Source: Rhabditoides inermis (Eukaryota; Nematoda; Chromadorea; Rhabditida; Rhabditidae). Taken from it: 64,000 nucleotides of DNA. The notes beneath the pieces were generated by a model. The model did no database searches and was not told the DNA's origin. It saw nothing but the letters and a program-made list of their open reading frames with translations. The DNA lies in contig CAWZYM010000425.1 of NCBI GenBank assembly GCA_963966185.1, positions 1 through 64,000 on the forward strand, read 5' to 3'. The position numbers and the translations under genes were made by a program. Positions 39,301 to 53,759 of the stretch are shown here, piece after piece (position 1 is the first letter of the stretch; each line of letters begins with the position of its first letter).

Positions 39301-42300
39301 TTTTGTATCACAATGGTACAAATTGTGGTGTTTTGTATCTCTGTGATACAAACTGTGGTGTTTTGTATCTCTGTGATACAAACTGTGGTGTTTTGTATCA
39401 CATTGGTACAAATTGTGGTGTTTTGTATCACATTGGTACAAATTGTGGTGTTTTGTTTCTCTGTGAAACAAACTGTGGTGTTTTGTACCACAATGGTACA
39501 AATTGTGGTGTTTTGTATCTATATGATACAAACTGTGGTGTTTTGTATCGCATTGGTACAAATTGTGGTGTTTTGTATCTCTGTGATACAAACAGTAGTG
39601 CTTTGTATCACATTGGTGTAAATTGTAGTGTTTTGTATCACATTGGTACAAATTGTGGTGTTTTGTATCACATTGGTACAAATTGTGGTGTTTTGTAACT
39701 CTGTGATACAAATTGTGGTGTTTTGTATCACAATGGTACAAATTGTGGTGTTTTGTATCTCTGTGATACAAACTGTGGTGTTTTGTATCTCTGTGATACA
39801 AACTGTGGTGTTTTGTATCACATTGGTACAAATTGGGGTGTTTTGTATCTCTGTGAAACAAATTGTGGTGTTTTGTTTCTCTGTGATACAAACTGTGGTG
39901 TTTTGTATCACATTGGTACAAATTATGGTGTTTTGTATCTCTGTGATACAAATTGTGGTGTTTTGTATCTCTGTGATACAAACTGTGGTGTTTCGTATCT
40001 CTGTGATACAAACTGTGGTGTTTTGTATCGCATTGGTACAAACTGTGGTGTTTTGTATCACATTGGTACAAATTGTGGTGTTTTGTATCTCTGTGATACA
40101 AATTGTGGTGTTTTGTATCTCTGTGATACAAACTATGGTGTTTTGTATCTCTGTGATACAAACTGTGGTGTTTTGTATCGCATTGGTACAAATTGTGGTG
40201 TTTTGTATCACATTGGTACAAATTGTGGTGTTTTGTTTCTCTGTGATACAAACAGTAGTGCTTTGTATCACATTGGTGTAAATTGTAGTGTTTTGTATCA
40301 CATTGGTACAAATTGTGGTGTTTTGTATCACATTGGTACAAATTGTGGTGTTTTGTATCTCTGTGATACAAATTGTGGTGTTTTGTATCACAATGGTACA
40401 AATTGTGGTGTTTTGTATCTCTGTGATACAAACTGTGGTGTTTTGTATCTCTGTGATACAAACTGTGGTGTTTTGTATCACATTGGTACAAATTGTGGTG
40501 TTTTGTATCTCTGTGATACAAACTGTGGTGTTTTGTATCTCTGTGATACAAATTGTGGTGTTTTGTATCACATTGGTACAAATTGGGGTGTTTTGTATCT
40601 CTGTGATACAAATTGTGGTGTTTTGTATCTCTGTGATACAAACTGTGGTGTTTTGTAACACATTGGTACAAATTGTGGTGTTTTGTATCACATTGGTACA
40701 AGTTGTGGTGTTTTGTGTCTTTGTGATACAAATTGTGGTGTTTTGTATCTCTGTGATACAAACTGTGGTGTTTTGTATCACATTGGTACAAATTGGGGTG
40801 TTTTGTGTCTCTGTGATACAAATTGTGGTGTTTTGTTTCTCTGTGATACAAACAGTAGTGCTTTGTATCACATTGGTGTAAATTGTAGTGTTTTGTATCA
40901 CATAGGTACAAATTGTGGTGTTTTGTATCTCTGTGATACAAACTGTGGTGTTTTGTATCGCATTGGTACAAATTGTGGTGTTTTGTATCACAATGGTACA
41001 AATTGTGGTGTTTTGTATCTCTGTGATACAAATTGTGGTGTTTTGTATCACAATGGTACAAATTGTGGTGTTTTGTATCTCTGTGATACAAACTGTGGTG
41101 TTTTGTATCTCTGTGATACAAAATGTGGTGTTTTGTATCTCTGTGATACAAACTGTGGTGTTTTGTATCTCTGTGAAACAAATTGTGGTGTTTTGTTTCT
41201 CTGTGATACAAACTGTGGTGTTTTGTATCACATTGGTACAAATTGTGGTGTTTTGTATCTCTGTGATACAAATTGTGGTGTTTTGTATCTCTGTGATACA
41301 AACTATGGTGTTTTGTATCTCTGTGATACAAACTGTGGTGTTTTGTATCGCATTGGTACAAATTGTGGTGTTTTGTATCACATTGGTACAAATTGTGGTG
41401 TTTTGTTTCTCTGTGATACAAACAGTAGTGCTTTGTATCACATTGGTGTAAATTGTAGTGTTTTGTATCACATTGGTACAAATTGTGGTGTTTTGTATCA
41501 CATTGGTACAAATTGTGGTGTTTTGTATCTCTGTGATACAAATTGTGGTGTTTTGTATCACAATGGTACAAATTGTGGTGTTTTGCATCTCTGTGATACA
41601 AACTGTGGTGTTTTGTATCTCTGTGATACAAACTGTGGTGTTTTGTATCACATTGGTACAAATTGTGGTGTTTTGTATCTCTGTGATACAAACAGTGGTG
41701 TTTTGTATCTCTGTGATACAAATTGTGGTGTTTTGTATCACATTGGTACAAATTGGGGTGTTTTGTATCTCTGTGATACAAATTGTGGTGTTTTGTATCT
41801 CTGTGATACAAACTGTGGTGTTTTGTAACACATTGGTACAAATTGTGGTGTTTTGTATCACATTGGTACAAGTTGTGGTGTTTTGTGTCTTTGTGATACA
41901 AATTGTGGTGTTTTGTATCTCTGTGATACAAACTGTGGTGTTTTGTATCACATTGGTACAAATTGTGGTGTTTTGTATCTCTGTGATACAAACTGTGGTG
42001 TTTTGTATCACATTGGTACAAATTGGGGTGTTTTGTGTCTCTGTGATACAAATTGTGGTGTTTTGTTTCTCTGTGATACAAACAGTAGTGCTTTGTATCA
42101 CATTGGTGTAAATTGTAGTGTTTTGTATCACATAGGTACAAATTGTGGTGTTTTGTATCTCTGTGATACAAACTGTGGTGTTTTGTATCGCATTGGTACA
42201 AATTGTGGTGTTTTGTATCACAATGGTACAAATTGTGGTGTTTTGTATCTCTGTGATACAAACTGTGGTGTTTTGTATCTCTGTGATACAAACTGTGGTG

Positions 42301-42471
42301 TTTTGTATCACATTGGTACAAATTGTGGTGTTTTGTATCACATTGGTACAAATTGTGGTGTTTTGTTTCTCTGTGATACAAACTGTGGTGTTTTGTACCA
42401 CATTGGTACAAATTGTGGTGTTTTGTATCTCTGTGATACAAATTGTGGTGTTTTGTATCACAATGGTACAA
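33571..42471. repeat. 8901-bp segmental duplication, copy A
   Basis: This copy begins just after a tgtgataca/aatggtaca mismatch that bounds the homology and continues directly into copy B. It carries one 22-bp unit (33737), one 29-bp unit (about 35939), the unique aacattagtg variant (36651), the ttttctttct variants (37861, 39151) and gttttgcatc (41581). All were found again 8901 bp downstream. No difference was found at the points compared by eye. Confidence 0.85.
36741..39360. repeat. 1290-bp duplication (43 units), nested in copy A
   Basis: Unit order at about 36.74-38.07 kb repeats at about 38.03-39.36 kb with an offset of 1290 bp, exactly 43 units. The gtaactctgtg variant (37174, 38464), the aactttgg variant (37522, 38812), the ttttctttct variant (37861, 39151) and the doubled cgcattgg units support it. 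The same pair is present in copy B, shifted by 8901 bp (about 45.64-48.26 kb), so this duplication came first. Confidence 0.8.
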
Positions 42472-45400
42472 ATTGTGGTGTTTTGTATCTCTGTGATACA
42501 AACTGTGGTGTTTTGTATCTCTGTGATACAAACTGTGGTGTTTTGTAACACATTGGTACAAATTGTGGTGTTTTGTTTCTCTGTGATACAAACTGTGGTG
42601 TTTTGTACCACAATGGTACAAATTGTGGTGTTTTGTATCTATAACTGTGGTGTTTTGTATCGCATTGGTACAAATTGTGGTGTTTTGTATCTCTGTGATA
42701 CAAACAGTAGTGCTTTGTATCACATTGGTGTAAATTGTAGTGTTTTGTATCACATTGGTACAAATTGTGGTGTTTTGTATCACATTGGTACAAATTGTGG
42801 TGTTTTGTATCTCTGTGATACAAATTGTGGTGTTTTGTATCTCTGTGATACAAACTGTGGTGTTTTGTATCTCTGTGATACAAACTGTGGTGTTTTGTAT
42901 CACATTGGTACAAATTGGGGTGTTTTGTATCTCTGTGAAACAAATTGTGGTGTTTTGTTTCTCTGTGATACAAACTGTGGTGTTTTGTATCACATTGGTA
43001 CAAATTGTGGTGTTTTGTATCTCTGTGATACAAATTGTGGTGTTTTGTATCTCTGTGATACAAACTGTGGTGTTTCGTATCTATGTGATACAAACTGTGG
43101 TGTTTTGTATCGCATTGGTACAAATTGTGGTGTTTTGTATCACATTGGTACAAATTGTGGTGTTTTGTTTCTCTGTGATACAAATTGTGGTGTTTTGTAT
43201 CTCTGTGATACAAACTGTGGTGTTTTGTATCTCTGTGATACAAACTGTGGTGTTTTGTATCACATTTGTACAAATTGTGGTGTTTTGTATCTCTGTGATA
43301 CAAACTGTGGTGTTTTGTATCTCTGTGATACAAACTGTGGTGTTTTGTATCACATTGGTACAAATTGGGGTGTTTTGTATCACATTGGTACAAATTGTGG
43401 TGTTTTGTATCACATTGGTACAAATTGTGGTGTTTTGTATCACATTGGTACAAATTGTGGTGTTTTGTATCACATTGGTACAAATTGTGGTGTTTTGTTT
43501 CTCTGTGATACAAACAGTAGTGCTTTGTATCACATTGGTGTAAATTGTAGTGTTTTGTATCACATTGGTACAAATTGTGGTGTTTTGTATCACATTGGTA
43601 CAAATTGTGGTGTTTTGTATCTCTGTGATACAAATTGTGGTGTTTTGTATCACAATGGTACAAATTGTGGTGTTTTGTATCTCTGTGATACAAACTGTGG
43701 TGTTTTGTATCTATATGATACAAACTGTGGTGTTTTGTATCGCATTGGTACAAATTGTGGTGTTTTGTATCTCTGTGATACAAACAGTAGTGCTTTGTAT
43801 CACATTGGTGTAAATTGTAGTGTTTTGTATCACATTGGTACAAATTGTGGTGTTTTGTATCACATTGGTACAAATTGTGGTGTTTTGTATCTCTGTGATA
43901 CAAATTGTGGTGTTTTGTATCACAATGGTACAAATTGTGGTGTTTTGTATCTCTGTGATACAAACTGTGGTGTTTTGTATCTCTGTGATACAAACTGTGG
44001 TGTTTTGTATCTCTGTGATACAAACTGTGGTGTTTTGTATCTCTGTGAAACAAATTGTGGTGTTTTGTTTCTCTGTGATACAAACTGTGGTGTTTTGTAT
44101 CACATTGGTACAAATTGTGGTGTTTTGTATCTCTGTGATACAAATTGTGGTGTTTTGTATCTCTGTGATACAAACTATGGTGTTTTGTATCTCTGTGATA
44201 CAAACTGTGGTGTTTTGTATCGCATTGGTACAAATTGGGGTGTTTTGTATCTCTGTGATACAAATTGTGGTGTTTTGTATCTCTGTGATACAAACTATGG
44301 TGTTTTGTATCACATTGGTACAAATTGTGGTGTTTTGTATCTCTGTGATACAAATTGTGGTGTTTTGTATCTCTGTGATACAAACTATGGTGTTTTGTAT
44401 CTCTGTGATACAAACTGTGGTGTTTTGTATCACATTGGTACAAATTGGGGTGTTTTGTATCACATTGGTACAAATTGTGGTGTTTTGTATCACATTGGTA
44501 CAAATTGTGGTGTTTTGTATCACATTGGTACAAATTGTGGTGTTTTGTATCACATTGGTACAAATTGTGGTGTTTTGTTTCTCTGTGATACAAACAGTAG
44601 TGCTTTGTATCACATTGGTGTAAATTGTAGTGTTTTGTATCACATTGGTACAAATTGTGGTGTTTTGTATCACATTGGTACAAATTGTGGTGTTTTGTAT
44701 CTCTGTGATACAAATTGTAGTGTTTTGTATCACAATGGTACAAATTGTGGTGTTTTGTATCTCTGTGATACAAACTGTGGTGTTTTGTATCTATATGATA
44801 CAAACTGTGGTGTTTTGTATCGCATTGGTACAAATTGTGGTATTTGTATCTCTGTGATACAAACAGTAGTGCTTTGTATCACATTGGTGTAAATTGTAGT
44901 GTTTTGTATCACATTGGTACAAATTGTGGTGTTTTGTATCACATTGGTACAAATTGTGGTGTTTTGTATCTCTGTGATACAAATTGTGGTGTTTTGTATC
45001 ACAATGGTACAAATTGTGGTGTTTTGTATCTCTGTGATACAAACTGTGGTGTTTTGTATCTCTGTGATACAAACTGTGGTGTTTTGTATCTCTGTGATAC
45101 AAACTGTGGTGTTTTGTATCTCTGTGAAACAAATTGTGGTGTTTTGTTTCTCTGTGATACAAACTGTGGTGTTTTGTATCACATTGGTACAAATTGTGGT
45201 GTTTTGTATCTCTGTGATACAAATTGTGGTGTTTTGTATCTCTGTGATACAAACTATGGTGTTTTGTATCTCTGTGATACAAACTGTGGTGTTTTGTATC
45301 GCATTGGTACAAATTGTGGTGTTTTGTATCACATTGGTACAAATTGTGGTGTTTTGTTTCTCTGTGATACAAACAGTAGTGTTTTGTATCACATTGGTGT

Positions 45401-48400
45401 AAATTGTAGTGTTTTGTATCACATTGGTACAAATTGTGGTGTTTTGTATCACATTGGTACAAACTGTGGTGTTTTGTATCACATTGGTACAAATTGGGGT
45501 GTTTTGTGTCTCTGTGATACAAATTGTGGTGTTTTGTTTCTCTGTGATACAAACATTAGTGCTTTGTATCACATTGGTGTAAATTGTAGTGTTTTGTATC
45601 ACATAGGTACAAATTGTGGTGTTTTGTATCTCTGTGATACAAACTGTGGTGTTTTGTATCGCATTGGTACAAATTGTGGTGTTTTGTATCACAATGGTAC
45701 AAATTGTGGTGTTTTGTATCTCTGTGATACAAACTGTGGTGTTTTGTATCTCTGTGATACAAACTGTGGTGTTTTGTATCACATTGGTACAAATTGTGGT
45801 GTTTTGTATCACATTGGTACAAATTGTGGTGTTTTGTTTCTCTGTGAAACAAACTGTGGTGTTTTGTACCACAATGGTACAAATTGTGGTGTTTTGTATC
45901 TATATGATACAAACTGTGGTGTTTTGTATCGCATTGGTACAAATTGTGGTGTTTTGTATCTCTGTGATACAAACAGTAGTGCTTTGTATCACATTGGTGT
46001 AAATTGTAGTGTTTTGTATCACATTGGTACAAATTGTGGTGTTTTGTATCACATTGGTACAAATTGTGGTGTTTTGTAACTCTGTGATACAAATTGTGGT
46101 GTTTTGTATCACAATGGTACAAATTGTGGTGTTTTGTATCTCTGTGATACAAACTGTGGTGTTTTGTATCTCTGTGATACAAATTGTGGTGTTTTGTATC
46201 ACATTGGTACAAATTGTGGTGTTTTGTATCTCTGTGATACAAATTGTGGTGTTTTGTATCACAATGGTACAAATTGTGGTGTTTTGTATCTCTGTGATAC
46301 AAACTGTGGTGTTTTGTATCTCTGTGATACAAACTGTGGTGTTTTGTATCACATTGGTACAAATTGTGGTGTTTTGTATCTCTGTGATACAAACTGTGGT
46401 GTTTTGTATCTCTGTGATACAAACTTTGGTGTTTTGTATCACATTGGTACAAATTGGGGTGTTTTGTATCTCTGTGATACAAATTGTGGTGTTTTGTATC
46501 TCTGTGATACAAACTGTGGTGTTTTGTAACACATTGGTACAAATTGTGGTGTTTTGTATCACATTGGTACAAGTTGTGGTGTTTTGTGTCTTTGTGATAC
46601 AAAATGTGGTGTTTTGTATCTCTGTGATACAAACTGTGGTGTTTTGTATCACATTGGTACAAATTGTGGTGTTTTGTATCTCTGTGATACAAACTGTGGT
46701 GTTTTGTATCACATTGGTACAAATTGGGGTGTTTTGTGTCTCTGTGATACAAATTGTGGTGTTTTCTTTCTCTGTGATACAAACAGTAGTGCTTTGTATC
46801 ACATTGGTGTAAATTGTAGTGTTTTGTATCACATAGGTACAAATTGTGGTGTTTTGTATCTCTGTGATACAAACTGTGGTGTTTTGTATCGCATTGGTAC
46901 AAATTGTGGTGTTTTGTATCTCTGTGATACAAACTGTGGTGTTTTGTATCGCATTGGTACAAATTGTGGTGTTTTGTATCACAATGGTACAAATTGTGGT
47001 GTTTTGTATCTCTGTGATACAAACTGTGGTGTTTTGTATCTCTGTGATACAAACTGTGGTGTTTTGTATCACATTGGTACAAATTGTGGTGTTTTGTATC
47101 ACATTGGTACAAATTGTGGTGTTTTGTTTCTCTGTGAAACAAACTGTGGTGTTTTGTACCACAATGGTACAAATTGTGGTGTTTTGTATCTATATGATAC
47201 AAACTGTGGTGTTTTGTATCGCATTGGTACAAATTGTGGTGTTTTGTATCTCTGTGATACAAACAGTAGTGCTTTGTATCACATTGGTGTAAATTGTAGT
47301 GTTTTGTATCACATTGGTACAAATTGTGGTGTTTTGTATCACATTGGTACAAATTGTGGTGTTTTGTAACTCTGTGATACAAATTGTGGTGTTTTGTATC
47401 ACAATGGTACAAATTGTGGTGTTTTGTATCTCTGTGATACAAACTGTGGTGTTTTGTATCTCTGTGATACAAATTGTGGTGTTTTGTATCACATTGGTAC
47501 AAATTGTGGTGTTTTGTATCTCTGTGATACAAATTGTGGTGTTTTGTATCACAATGGTACAAATTGTGGTGTTTTGTATCTCTGTGATACAAACTGTGGT
47601 GTTTTGTATCTCTGTGATACAAACTGTGGTGTTTTGTATCACATTGGTACAAATTGTGGTGTTTTGTATCTCTGTGATACAAACTGTGGTGTTTTGTATC
47701 TCTGTGATACAAACTTTGGTGTTTTGTATCACATTGGTACAAATTGGGGTGTTTTGTATCTCTGTGATACAAATTGTGGTGTTTTGTATCTCTGTGATAC
47801 AAACTGTGGTGTTTTGTAACACATTGGTACAAATTGTGGTGTTTTGTATCACATTGGTACAAGTTGTGGTGTTTTGTGTCTTTGTGATACAAAATGTGGT
47901 GTTTTGTATCTCTGTGATACAAACTGTGGTGTTTTGTATCACATTGGTACAAATTGTGGTGTTTTGTATCTCTGTGATACAAACTGTGGTGTTTTGTATC
48001 ACATTGGTACAAATTGGGGTGTTTTGTGTCTCTGTGATACAAATTGTGGTGTTTTCTTTCTCTGTGATACAAACAGTAGTGCTTTGTATCACATTGGTGT
48101 AAATTGTAGTGTTTTGTATCACATAGGTACAAATTGTGGTGTTTTGTATATCTGTGATACAAACTGTGGTGTTTTGTATCGCATTGGTACAAATTGTGGT
48201 GTTTTGTATCACAATGGTACAAATTGTGGTGTTTTGTATCTCTGTGATACAAACTGTGGTGTTTTGTATCTCTGTGATACAAACTGTGGTGTTTTGTATC
48301 ACATTGGTACAAATTGTGGTGTTTTGTATCACATTGGTACAAATTGTGGTGTTTTGTTTCTCTGTGAAACAAACTGTGGTGTTTTGTACCACAATGGTAC

Positions 48401-51372
48401 AAATTGTGGTGTTTTGTATCTATATGATACAAACTGTGGTGTTTTGTATCGCATTGGTACAAATTGTGGTGTTTTGTATCTCTGTGATACAAACAGTAGT
48501 GCTTTGTATCACATTGGTGTAAATTGTAGTGTTTTGTATCACATTGGTACAAATTGTGGTGTTTTGTATCACATTGGTACAAATTGTGGTGTTTTGTAAC
48601 TCTGTGATACAAATTGTGGTGTTTTGTATCACAATGGTACAAATTGTGGTGTTTTGTATCTCTGTGATACAAACTGTGGTGTTTTGTATCTCTGTGATAC
48701 AAACTGTGGTGTTTTGTATCACATTGGTACAAATTGGGGTGTTTTGTATCTCTGTGAAACAAATTGTGGTGTTTTGTTTCTCTGTGATACAAACTGTGGT
48801 GTTTTGTATCACATTGGTACAAATTATGGTGTTTTGTATCTCTGTGATACAAATTGTGGTGTTTTGTATCTCTGTGATACAAACTGTGGTGTTTCGTATC
48901 TCTGTGATACAAACTGTGGTGTTTTGTATCGCATTGGTACAAACTGTGGTGTTTTGTATCACATTGGTACAAATTGTGGTGTTTTGTATCTCTGTGATAC
49001 AAATTGTGGTGTTTTGTATCTCTGTGATACAAACTATGGTGTTTTGTATCTCTGTGATACAAACTGTGGTGTTTTGTATCGCATTGGTACAAATTGTGGT
49101 GTTTTGTATCACATTGGTACAAATTGTGGTGTTTTGTTTCTCTGTGATACAAACAGTAGTGCTTTGTATCACATTGGTGTAAATTGTAGTGTTTTGTATC
49201 ACATTGGTACAAATTGTGGTGTTTTGTATCACATTGGTACAAATTGTGGTGTTTTGTATCTCTGTGATACAAATTGTGGTGTTTTGTATCACAATGGTAC
49301 AAATTGTGGTGTTTTGTATCTCTGTGATACAAACTGTGGTGTTTTGTATCTCTGTGATACAAACTGTGGTGTTTTGTATCACATTGGTACAAATTGTGGT
49401 GTTTTGTATCTCTGTGATACAAACTGTGGTGTTTTGTATCTCTGTGATACAAATTGTGGTGTTTTGTATCACATTGGTACAAATTGGGGTGTTTTGTATC
49501 TCTGTGATACAAATTGTGGTGTTTTGTATCTCTGTGATACAAACTGTGGTGTTTTGTAACACATTGGTACAAATTGTGGTGTTTTGTATCACATTGGTAC
49601 AAGTTGTGGTGTTTTGTGTCTTTGTGATACAAATTGTGGTGTTTTGTATCTCTGTGATACAAACTGTGGTGTTTTGTATCACATTGGTACAAATTGGGGT
49701 GTTTTGTGTCTCTGTGATACAAATTGTGGTGTTTTGTTTCTCTGTGATACAAACAGTAGTGCTTTGTATCACATTGGTGTAAATTGTAGTGTTTTGTATC
49801 ACATAGGTACAAATTGTGGTGTTTTGTATCTCTGTGATACAAACTGTGGTGTTTTGTATCGCATTGGTACAAATTGTGGTGTTTTGTATCACAATGGTAC
49901 AAATTGTGGTGTTTTGTATCTCTGTGATACAAATTGTGGTGTTTTGTATCACAATGGTACAAATTGTGGTGTTTTGTATCTCTGTGATACAAACTGTGGT
50001 GTTTTGTATCTCTGTGATACAAAATGTGGTGTTTTGTATCTCTGTGATACAAACTGTGGTGTTTTGTATCTCTGTGAAACAAATTGTGGTGTTTTGTTTC
50101 TCTGTGATACAAACTGTGGTGTTTTGTATCACATTGGTACAAATTGTGGTGTTTTGTATCTCTGTGATACAAATTGTGGTGTTTTGTATCTCTGTGATAC
50201 AAACTATGGTGTTTTGTATCTCTGTGATACAAACTGTGGTGTTTTGTATCGCATTGGTACAAATTGTGGTGTTTTGTATCACATTGGTACAAATTGTGGT
50301 GTTTTGTTTCTCTGTGATACAAACAGTAGTGCTTTGTATCACATTGGTGTAAATTGTAGTGTTTTGTATCACATTGGTACAAATTGTGGTGTTTTGTATC
50401 ACATTGGTACAAATTGTGGTGTTTTGTATCTCTGTGATACAAATTGTGGTGTTTTGTATCACAATGGTACAAATTGTGGTGTTTTGCATCTCTGTGATAC
50501 AAACTGTGGTGTTTTGTATCTCTGTGATACAAACTGTGGTGTTTTGTATCACATTGGTACAAATTGTGGTGTTTTGTATCTCTGTGATACAAACAGTGGT
50601 GTTTTGTATCTCTGTGATACAAATTGTGGTGTTTTGTATCACATTGGTACAAATTGGGGTGTTTTGTATCTCTGTGATACAAATTGTGGTGTTTTGTATC
50701 TCTGTGATACAAACTGTGGTGTTTTGTAACACATTGGTACAAATTGTGGTGTTTTGTATCACATTGGTACAAGTTGTGGTGTTTTGTGTCTTTGTGATAC
50801 AAATTGTGGTGTTTTGTATCTCTGTGATACAAACTGTGGTGTTTTGTATCACATTGGTACAAATTGTGGTGTTTTGTATCTCTGTGATACAAACTGTGGT
50901 GTTTTGTATCACATTGGTACAAATTGGGGTGTTTTGTGTCTCTGTGATACAAATTGTGGTGTTTTGTTTCTCTGTGATACAAACAGTAGTGCTTTGTATC
51001 ACATTGGTGTAAATTGTAGTGTTTTGTATCACATAGGTACAAATTGTGGTGTTTTGTATCTCTGTGATACAAACTGTGGTGTTTTGTATCGCATTGGTAC
51101 AAATTGTGGTGTTTTGTATCACAATGGTACAAATTGTGGTGTTTTGTATCTCTGTGATACAAACTGTGGTGTTTTGTATCTCTGTGATACAAACTGTGGT
51201 GTTTTGTATCACATTGGTACAAATTGTGGTGTTTTGTATCACATTGGTACAAATTGTGGTGTTTTGTTTCTCTGTGATACAAACTGTGGTGTTTTGTACC
51301 ACATTGGTACAAATTGTGGTGTTTTGTATCTCTGTGATACAAATTGTGGTGTTTTGTATCACAATGGTACAA
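42472..51372. repeat. 8901-bp segmental duplication, copy B
   Basis: Direct tandem partner of the segment at 33571-42471. Identity continues about 75 bp beyond the nominal edge and breaks at 51448, where ttttgtatca replaces ttttgtaaca. The shared 75 bp at each junction is what unequal exchange between misaligned 30-bp units would leave. Markers at 42638, 44840, 45552 and 50482 correspond to 33737, 35939, 36651 and 41581. Confidence 0.85.
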
Positions 51373-53759
51373 ATTGTGGTGTTTTGTATCTCTGTGATAC
51401 AAACTGTGGTGTTTTGTATCTCTGTGATACAAACTGTGGTGTTTTGTATCACATTGGTACAAATTGTGGTGTTTTGTATCTCTGTGATACAAACTGTGGT
51501 GTTTTGTATCTCTGTGATACAAATTGTGGTGTTTTGTATCACATTGGTACAAATTGGGGTGTTTTGTATCTCTGTGATACAAATTGTGGTGTTTTGTATC
51601 TCTGTGATACAAACTGTGGTGTTTTGTAACACATTGGTACGAATTGTGGTGTTTTGTATCACATTGGTACAAGTTGTGGTGTTTTGTGTCTTTGTGATAC
51701 AAATTGTGGTGTTTTGTATCTCTGTGATACAAACTGTGGTGTTTTGTATCACATTGGTACAAATTGGGGTGTTTTGTGTCTCTGTGATACAAATTGTGGT
51801 GTTTTGTTTCTCTGTGATACAAACAGTAGTGCTTTGTATCACATTGGTGTAAATTGTAGTGTTTTGTATCACATAGGTACAAATTGTGGTGTTTTGTATC
51901 TCTGTGATACAAACTGTGGTGTTTTGTATCGCATTGGTACAAATTGTGGTGTTTTGTATCACAATGGTACAAATTGTGGTGTTTTGTATCTCTGTGATAC
52001 AAACTGTGGTGTTTTGTATCTCTGTGATACAAACTGTGGTGTTTTGTATCACATTGGTACAAATTGTGGTGTTTTGTATCACATTGGTACAAATTGTGGT
52101 GTTTTGTATCTCTGTGATACAAATTGTGGTGTTTTGTATCACAATGGTACAAATTGTGGTGTTTTGTATCTCTGTGATACAAACTGTGGTGTTTTGTATC
52201 TCTGTGATACAAAATGTGGTGTTTTGTATCTCTGTGATACAAACTGTGGTGTTTTGTATCTCTGTGAAACAAATTGTGGTGTTTTGTATCACATTGGTAC
52301 AAATTGGGGTGTTTTGTATCTCTGTGATACAAATTGTGGTGTTTTGTATCTCTGTGATACAAACTGTGGTGTTTTGTAACACATTGGTACAAATTGTGGT
52401 GTTTTGTATCACATTGGTACAAGTTGTGGTGTTTTGTGTCTTTGTGATACAAATTGTGGTGTTTTGTATCTCTGTGATACAAACTGTGGTGTTTTGTATC
52501 ACATTGGTACAAATTGTGGTGTTTTGTATCTCTGTGATACAAACTGTGGTGTTTTGTATCACATTGGTACAAATTGGGGTGTTTTGTGTCTCTGTGATAC
52601 AAATTGTGGTGTTTTGTTTCTCTGTGATACAAACAGTAGTGCTTTGTATCACATTGGTGTAAATTGTAGTGTTTTGTATCACATAGGTACAAATTGTGGT
52701 GTTTTGTATCTCTGTGATACAAACTGTGGTGTTTTGTATCGCATTGGTACAAATTGTGGTGTTTTGTATCACAATGGTACAAATTGTGGTGTTTTGTATC
52801 TCTGTGATACAAACTGTGGTGTTTTGTATCTCTGTGATACAAACTGTGGTGTTTTGTATCACATTGGTACAAATTGTGGTGTTTTGTATCACATTGGTAC
52901 AAATTGTGGTGTTTTGTTTCTCTGTGATACAAACTGTGGTGTTTTGTACCACATTGGTACAAATTGTGGTGTTTTGTATCTCTGTGATACAAATTGTGGT
53001 GTTTTGTATCACAATGGTACAAATTGTGGTGTTTTGTATCTCTGTGATACAAACTGTGGTGTTTTGTATCTCTGTGATACAAACTGTGGTGTTTTGTATC
53101 ACATTGGTACAAACTGTGGTGTTTTGTATCTCTGTGATACAAACTGTGGTGTTTTGTATCTCTGTGATACAAATTGTGGTGTTTTGTATCACATTGGTAC
53201 AAATTGGGGTGTTTTGTATCTCTGTGATACAAATTGTGGTGTTTTGTATCTCTGTGATACAAACTGTGGTGTTTTGTAACACATTGGTACAAATTGTGGT
53301 GTTTTGTATCACATTGGTACAAGTTGTGGTGTTTTGTAACACATTGGTACAAATTGTGGTGTTTTGTATCACATTGGTACAAGTTGTGGTGTTTTGTGTC
53401 TTTGTGATACAAATTGTGGTGTTTTGTATCTCTGTGATACAAACTGTGGTGTTTTGTATCACATTGGTACAAATTGGGGTGTTTTGTGTCTCTGTGATAC
53501 AAATTGTGGTGTTTTGTTTCTCTGTGATACAAACAGTAGTGCTTTGTATCACATTGGTGTAAATTGTAGTGTTTTGTATCACATAGGTACAAATTGTGGT
53601 GTTTTGTATCTCTGTGATACAAACTGTGGTGTTTTGTATCGCATTGGTACAAATTGTGGTGTTTTGTATCACAATGGTACAAATTGTGGTGTTTTGTATC
53701 TCTGTGATACAAACTGTGGTGTTTTGTATCTCTGTGATACAAACTGTGGTGTTTTGTAT
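50370..53759. repeat. 3390-bp tandem duplication, copy 1
   Basis: Exactly 113 units. Markers gttttgcatc (50481), ggtacgaattg (about 51638) and the run of aacacattgg units reappear 3390 bp later. Homology begins near 50370. Upstream of it the two sides differ (acattggtgtaaattgtag against tctgtgatacaaactgtgg). Confidence 0.8.

Larger units (their letters stand above)
26278..42650. repeat. Seven 22-bp shortened units marking duplicated blocks
   Basis: The sequence tctataactg, an 8-bp deletion from a ctatatgatacaaactg-type unit, occurs at 26278, 27140, 27612, 28534, 30716, 33737 and 42638. The spacings are 862, 472, 922, 2182, 3021 and 8901 bp. The first four equal a multiple of 30 plus one 22-bp unit. 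The last two equal a multiple of 30 plus a 22-bp and a 29-bp unit. One deletion therefore arose once and was carried along by later duplications, giving a relative order of amplification. The coordinates here span first to last marker. Confidence 0.85.
32919..44850. repeat. Three 29-bp units (one-base deletion) in the 30-bp array
   Basis: The usual ggtgttttgtat is replaced by ggtatttgtat near 32919, 35939 and 44840. Each occurrence shifts the array phase by one base. Spacings are about 3020 and 8901 bp, matching the segmental duplications, so this is a single event copied twice. It ends several long open frames and starts others, which confirms that those frames are not conserved as coding sequence. 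Confidence 0.8.

Noticed and set aside
36655..42993. Minus-strand open frame of 2112 codons in the 30-bp array
   Set aside because: Produced by a stop-free unit whose length is a multiple of 3. Similar frames exist in other registers of the same DNA, and single-base indels redirect them freely.
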